Source: Spirochaetaceae bacterium
GTDB taxonomy: Bacteria; Spirochaetota; Spirochaetia; Treponematales; Treponemataceae
NCBI GenBank assembly: GCA_017614995.1
Contig: JAGAAX010000052.1
Location: 124,001-188,000, forward strand
Length of the DNA: 64,000 nt
Direction: 5' to 3'
How positions within the stretch are numbered: the first letter of the stretch is position 1; each line of letters begins with the position of its first letter. The position numbers and the translations under genes were made by a program. The notes beneath the pieces are model-generated. The model was not told the DNA's origin. It did not search any database and saw only the letters and a program-made list of their open reading frames with translations. Below, piece by piece: positions 60,329 through 64,000 of this stretch.

Positions 60329-61486
60329 ATGAGAGCAACACAGGCACATATTCATCTTGATAATCTTAGAAAAAATATAGAAGTCATAAAAGGCTTTGTT
60401 CATAATAATGCGAAAATCTGTATTCCGGTAAAGGCAAATGCTTACGGGCATGGCGCGACACGCGTTGCCATTGCCGCAATAAAGAGCGGTGCAGATTTTC
60501 TTGCAGTAGCTTCTATTCAAGAAGGAATAGAACTCCGCGAAGCTGGCATAGTTGCGCCGATCTTATCGTTGAGTCTGCCTACGCCGGACGAAATTCCTTC
60601 TATTATAGTTCATTCAATAACGCCACTCGTTTTTGACCCTGACTTTATTGCCCAGCTTGCCGAAGCCGCATCTAAAATGCACCGCACAATTCCTGTTCAC
60701 TTAAAAGTTGACACCGGCATGGGGCGCATCGGCTGCTCTTATGAAGAAGCTTGCAAAATTGCAAAGCTTATTGCTTCTAAAAAGTCTCTGTTTCTTGAAG
60801 GCACATGCACACATTTTGCGGCAAGCGACTCTCTTGAAGAATCAGACATTGAGTACACAAAGCTTCAGTTTTCGCGCTTTATGCAGGCTGTTGATTCCAT
60901 TAAAAAAGAAGGCATTAATCCGGGCATTGTGCATTGTGCAAATTCCGGTGCTGTGCTGCTTTATCCTGAAATGCACCTAGACATGGTGCGCCCGGGCATT
61001 ATCGTTTACGGTTATTTCCCTGATGAAGGTTCTGAAAACGAGCAGATACGCGCTTATCTTGAAAAGAAGCACAAGAAAACAATTGAACTTTTCCCTGTAA
61101 TGGAAGTAAAGACGCAGGTAGTAACGATTAAGCGCGTAAAGAAAGGCTCTTCAATCTCTTACGGCAGAACCTGGACGGCAGAAGAAGACACCGATATTGC
61201 GACACTGCCAGTCGGCTATGCAGACGGACTTTTGCGCCGTCTTTCGCCGGGGCTTAACGTGCTTATAAACGGAAAATTGTTCCCTGTTGTGGGAAGAATC
61301 TGCATGGACCAGTGCATGGTCAACCTCGGCACAAACCACAACGTAAAGCTCTGGGACTCTGTTACGGTTTTCGGCCCGAATAAGGACGGACTTTCTGCCG
61401 CAGATTTGGCTCTGAACGCCGGTACAATTCCTTATGAGATTACATGCAACGTCAACAAGCGCGTACCGCGTATCTTTTTTGAATAA
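60329..61486 (+). CDS. alr: Alanine racemase
   Basis: PLP-dependent enzyme giving D-alanine for peptidoglycan. 385 residues. The PLP lysine is in VKANAYGHGA (about residue 33), with the second catalytic Tyr in SISYGRTW (about 273), and HLKVDTGMGRIG and DMVRPGIIVYGY between. It is followed directly by the TatD-like gene, whose ATG overlaps its stop (TAATG). The promoter region 60193-60328 shows a short inverted repeat CTGACTCT...AGAGTCAG near 60295-60312. Confidence 0.97.
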   Translation: MRATQAHIHLDNLRKNIEVIKGFVHNNAKICIPVKANAYGHGATRVAIAAIKSGADFLAVASIQEGIELREAGIVAPILSLSLPTPDEIPSIIVHSITPLVFDPDFIAQLAEAASKMHRTIPVHLKVDTGMGRIGCSYEEACKIAKLIASKKSLFLEGTCTHFAASDSLEESDIEYTKLQFSRFMQAVDSIKKEGINPGIVHCANSGAVLLYPEMHLDMVRPGIIVYGYFPDEGSENEQIRAYLEKKHKKTIELFPVMEVKTQVVTIKRVKKGSSISYGRTWTAEEDTDIATLPVGYADGLLRRLSPGLNVLINGKLFPVVGRICMDQCMVNLGTNHNVKLWDSVTVFGPNKDGLSAADLALNAGTIPYEITCNVNKRVPRIFFE

Positions 61487-62283
61487 TGCTTTTTGCTGAC
61501 TCGCATTTTCATCTGACAGAAGAATTCTGCGCAAAGCCTGAAAATACATCTGCTTTTGCAGGAACAATAAACGTTTCTTCGATTCAAGAGCTTGAAAAAG
61601 CTGAAAAAATCAAAAGCGCATTTGCTCCGCAGAGAATTGCGCTCGCTTTCGGCGCATTCAGTTTTTTTGACAAGCTTGAAGATTCAGAAGCTGTGCTTAG
61701 TTTGGGCAGAAACGCGCTCGATTCGCTTGAAACTGTCTTGCAGCGCAATTCAAAAGCTTTTGACGCAGTGGGCGAGGCTGTTCTTGACGCGGCTTCTCCA
61801 GAACGGCGCAAAACTTTAAATGCACAGACCGAAATATTCAGCCGGCAGCTAAAGCTAGCGGAAAAATACGGCAAATGCCTTGTAGTTCATTGTGTGCGCG
61901 CTATGCCCTTAATTTTTGAGCTTGCGCCTGTGCTTAAAAAACTTCCGGCTGTGGTTTTTCACGGTTGGGGCGGTTCTGTAAACGAAGCAGAAAGCCTTTT
62001 GAAGCGCGGTATAAACTGCTTCTTTTCAATCGGAACACCGCTTATAAACGGAAAAAAAAGCGCAGCCGCCTGTGCAGCCGCGCTTCCATTAGAACGAATT
62101 TTGTTTGAAACAGATTTTCCATACTGCAACGTAAAAGGCGTGCGCCTAAGTCAGCTTGAAACAATCAAGAATGTGTATTCTTTTGCCGTTGCAAAGCGTT
62201 CTGTCAGCATGGAAGATTTAGCTGTTCAAGTTTACTGCAATTTTTCAAGAGCCTTCTTTAATTCGGCAATAAATTCATTGTAG
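61486..62283 (+). CDS. TatD-family metal-dependent hydrolase
   Basis: 265 residues. The TIM-barrel metal ligands are all present: SHFHL (HxH), a Glu region GEAVLD, VHCVRA, FHGWGGS and ETDFPY. Members are deoxyribonuclease-like or other phosphoesterases. The start overlaps the alr stop, so the two are co-transcribed. Its 3' end overlaps the oppositely oriented Hpt gene by 52 bp. Confidence 0.9.
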   Translation: MLFADSHFHLTEEFCAKPENTSAFAGTINVSSIQELEKAEKIKSAFAPQRIALAFGAFSFFDKLEDSEAVLSLGRNALDSLETVLQRNSKAFDAVGEAVLDAASPERRKTLNAQTEIFSRQLKLAEKYGKCLVVHCVRAMPLIFELAPVLKKLPAVVFHGWGGSVNEAESLLKRGINCFFSIGTPLINGKKSAAACAAALPLERILFETDFPYCNVKGVRLSQLETIKNVYSFAVAKRSVSMEDLAVQVYCNFSRAFFNSAINSL

Positions 62284-62582
62284 CGCTTATCGATTTCTGG
62301 CAGCAGCGGCAGCGGGTCGCCTTCGGCTTTGCCTCTGTAAATTGCTTCTGCCTGTGCGCAGATTTCCTGAAGCCGTTCGCCGCCGATTGTTGCGCTTGAG
62401 CCTTTAAGACGATGCACTTTTGATGCAGCAGCATCATAGTCATGGGCGTTTGTAAGCTTTGTCATTTCTTCAACGTCTATTCCGCCGTTTTTCATGAATT
62501 CTTCTATAAGCTCGCGGTAAAGCTCGGCGTCACCACCCATCATTTCGAGTCCGTTTTCGAAGTTAAGTGTCTGTTTTTCCAT
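62232..62582 (-). CDS. Hpt-domain phosphotransfer protein
   Basis: 116 residues. The phosphoaccepting His is in SKVHRLKGSSATIGGERLQ (about residues 54-72), and the rest is a helical bundle. Hpt proteins relay phosphate between a hybrid kinase and a response regulator, but no kinase is next to it. It is convergent with and overlaps the TatD-like gene, so both 3' ends share 52 bp. Confidence 0.92.
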   Translation of the reverse strand: MEKQTLNFENGLEMMGGDAELYRELIEEFMKNGGIDVEEMTKLTNAHDYDAAASKVHRLKGSSATIGGERLQEICAQAEAIYRGKAEGDPLPLLPEIDKRYNEFIAELKKALEKLQ

Positions 62583-62667
62583 AAAATTGAACCTCCCGAT
62601 TCGTAAAAAGTACTCTCCATGCCTTTTTATTCTAGCCTATTTTTTCTATATTTGCTATAATTTTTAT

Positions 62668-64000
62668 ATGAAGCGAATTTTTATTTTTCTTTATGCAACT
62701 GTCATAGCAGCACTTTTGTTTTCGGTTTCATTGTTTACACTGTCTTTTGGCATTGAAATGTGTGCTTTTCCGCTGATGCTTGTTTTTACGGCAATCTTTT
62801 CATTAGTAGCTTTATTAGGTCTGAAAAAACGGCCGTCTTTGCGGCTTGTTTTTGCAACTAGAAAATTCTGCGAATATGCGCCTTTTGTTGCAATTGTCGC
62901 TTTTGTATTACGCCGCGCCGGTGTAAGTGATACAAGCTATACGCTTGATTTTATAAGTGTAGTTTTCTGGGTAATGATTCTTGTGTTTTCGTGCCTTTCG
63001 GTTTTCTTCTTAAAGGAAAAACGGATGCCGTTCAAATTCAAGGAAAAAAAGCAGAAACCTTCAGTTATTAAACGCATTTTCTTTGAACTTGCAGACTGGA
63101 TTGATGCTTTTGTTCAGGCTGCATTTATCGTTTCGTTTGTAAATGTATTTGTTTTTCAGCTTTATGCCATTCCGTCTGAATCAATGGTGCCGCAGTTTTT
63201 GATAGGCGACCGCGTTGCTGTGTTCAAGACTGCATCCGGCCCGACTTTTCCGTTGTCTAAGGTTGCGCTGCCGCGTATTGTGTCTTATAAACGCGGCGAC
63301 ATCGTAGTTTTCAGAAACCCGCATTATGCTTCTGGCAGAAAATACGAGGTAAAGACCTTTGTAAACCAGCTTGTCTACATGCTTTCTTTTACAACTGTAA
63401 ATCTTGCTTATGATGAATCAGGGCAGATGCTTGCAGACCCGCTTGTAAAGCGCGTTACAGGCGTTCCGGGCGAGCAGCTTGTTATGGTTGACGGCGTGCT
63501 TTATGCAAGAACAGCTTCTGACCTTGATTTTAAGCCTGTTGAGCTTGACGCTAAATTTGCCAAATATAATCTTAACGAGCTTGATTCTTCTTTGAAGAGA
63601 AAAGTTCATGATTTTCCTATTACAAATGATGATTTTAAATCTCTTTGTGAAGTAGAAGAAAAGCGCAAGAATCTTGATATTGAAAGTGCAAAGCTTGAGT
63701 GTCTGCGTATTGCCTCTCAGTTCAATATGCTGTGTACAGAGCTCGGCAGTTTCAAGCCGTTTCTGGTCGGCGACTGGCAGACTTTTCTTTCCGGCAAAGA
63801 TTTATGGGTTTATTCGCTGTTCTCTAATATCGATAATCTGACACAGCGGCTTATGACACAGGAAGGCGGAGTAATTTGGTTTAGTACCTTTATGACAGAC
63901 TGGACTAAAAGCTGCCCTTCAGGCAAAACGCCGGTAGCAGATGATCCTTACGAAGACTCAATGTACCGCCTGAACATTCTGATGAAGCTTACAGCCGGAA
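62668..64000 (+). CDS. lepB: Signal peptidase I, long form (3' truncated by window edge)
   Basis: Reading from the ATG at 62668 the frame stays open to the right edge, about 444 codons. About four or five N-terminal membrane segments precede the catalytic part. The serine is in IPSESMVPQ (Ser about 172), and IGDRVAVFK and YKRGDIVVFRNP follow. The general-base lysine is in LVKRVTGVPGE (about residue 261). It removes signal peptides after export. It is longer than typical bacterial enzymes, with an insertion after the catalytic lysine. Confidence 0.92.
   Translation, partial: MKRIFIFLYATVIAALLFSVSLFTLSFGIEMCAFPLMLVFTAIFSLVALLGLKKRPSLRLVFATRKFCEYAPFVAIVAFVLRRAGVSDTSYTLDFISVVFWVMILVFSCLSVFFLKEKRMPFKFKEKKQKPSVIKRIFFELADWIDAFVQAAFIVSFVNVFVFQLYAIPSESMVPQFLIGDRVAVFKTASGPTFPLSKVALPRIVSYKRGDIVVFRNPHYASGRKYEVKTFVNQLVYMLSFTTVNLAYDESGQMLADPLVKRVTGVPGEQLVMVDGVLYARTASDLDFKPVELDAKFAKYNLNELDSSLKRKVHDFPITNDDFKSLCEVEEKRKNLDIESAKLECLRIASQFNMLCTELGSFKPFLVGDWQTFLSGKDLWVYSLFSNIDNLTQRLMTQEGGVIWFSTFMTDWTKSCPSGKTPVADDPYEDSMYRLNILMKLTAG

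Overview
The window looks like a chromosomal segment of a host-associated spirochaete of the genus Treponema. The clearest marker is the tmRNA gene at 2749-3098 (minus strand): its tag reads ANSDNSYDYALAA, a treponemal-type tag. Supporting signs are lipoproteins with spirochaete-style lipoboxes, many small secreted proteins, and a mix of moderate-GC housekeeping genes with AT-rich accessory genes. Species cannot be fixed from this sequence alone.

Layout. 0-7.6 kb is housekeeping: the recN 3' end, a conserved unknown gene, an HD hydrolase, tmRNA, a second HD protein, and a minus-strand run ndk-gpsA-ffh-thyX. 7.6-10.5 kb is accessory: a tandem array of about 200-bp units, an Rpn/PD-(D/E)XK nuclease gene, large hairpins and an AT-rich secreted protein. 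10.5-19.2 kb holds sbcDC, a secreted unknown, pncB, a regulator with receiver-like and ATPase domains, and ttcA. 19.2-20.6 kb holds a compact type III toxin-antitoxin locus (pseudoknot RNA plus ToxN/AbiQ-like toxin) and a membrane-anchored ParB-like protein. 20.6-31.9 kb has a class A PBP, a repeat-rich gap, a BspA-type leucine-rich-repeat lipoprotein, a PEGA protein, an M23/LysM peptidase, a ferredoxin, deoC, and thiC behind a TPP riboswitch. 31.9-37.7 kb is accessory and partly AT-rich: SH3, membrane and unknown proteins, an acyltransferase and a GGDEF-EAL protein. 37.7-45.2 kb is mostly regulatory: a membrane sensor/histidine kinase/LuxR-type regulator operon, a YD-repeat protein, a PHP phosphatase, and an amide hydrolase/LytTR/DUF3021-like cluster. 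45.3-50.7 kb holds a C-type-lectin lipoprotein, an aldehyde/alcohol dehydrogenase pair and a small protein. 50.9-64 kb holds tRNA-Arg, a three-gene ABC importer, two tRNA-Val genes, an NCS2 purine permease, an LtaS-like membrane sulfatase with a partner secreted protein, alr, a TatD-like hydrolase, an Hpt protein and the start of a long signal peptidase I.

Three families of structured, apparently noncoding repeats occupy most of the long intergenic gaps. Family A has two hairpins in about 85 bp, with at least seven copies, three of them in the tandem array. Family B is a nested palindrome of about 105 bp with three copies. Family C is a three-stem palindrome of about 71 bp with two full and one or two partial copies. 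Stem changes between copies of neighbouring modules are compensatory, which argues for selection or maintenance of the folded form.

The strongest candidate for a little-described system is the type III toxin-antitoxin locus at 19268-19878. A consensus promoter drives a single 36-nt pseudoknot unit, a strong terminator follows, and the toxin ATG sits directly on the terminator U-tract. Second is the LytTR/DUF3021-like/amide-hydrolase cluster, with 21-bp-spaced direct repeats upstream. No prophage, IS element with inverted ends, rRNA or CRISPR array was seen.
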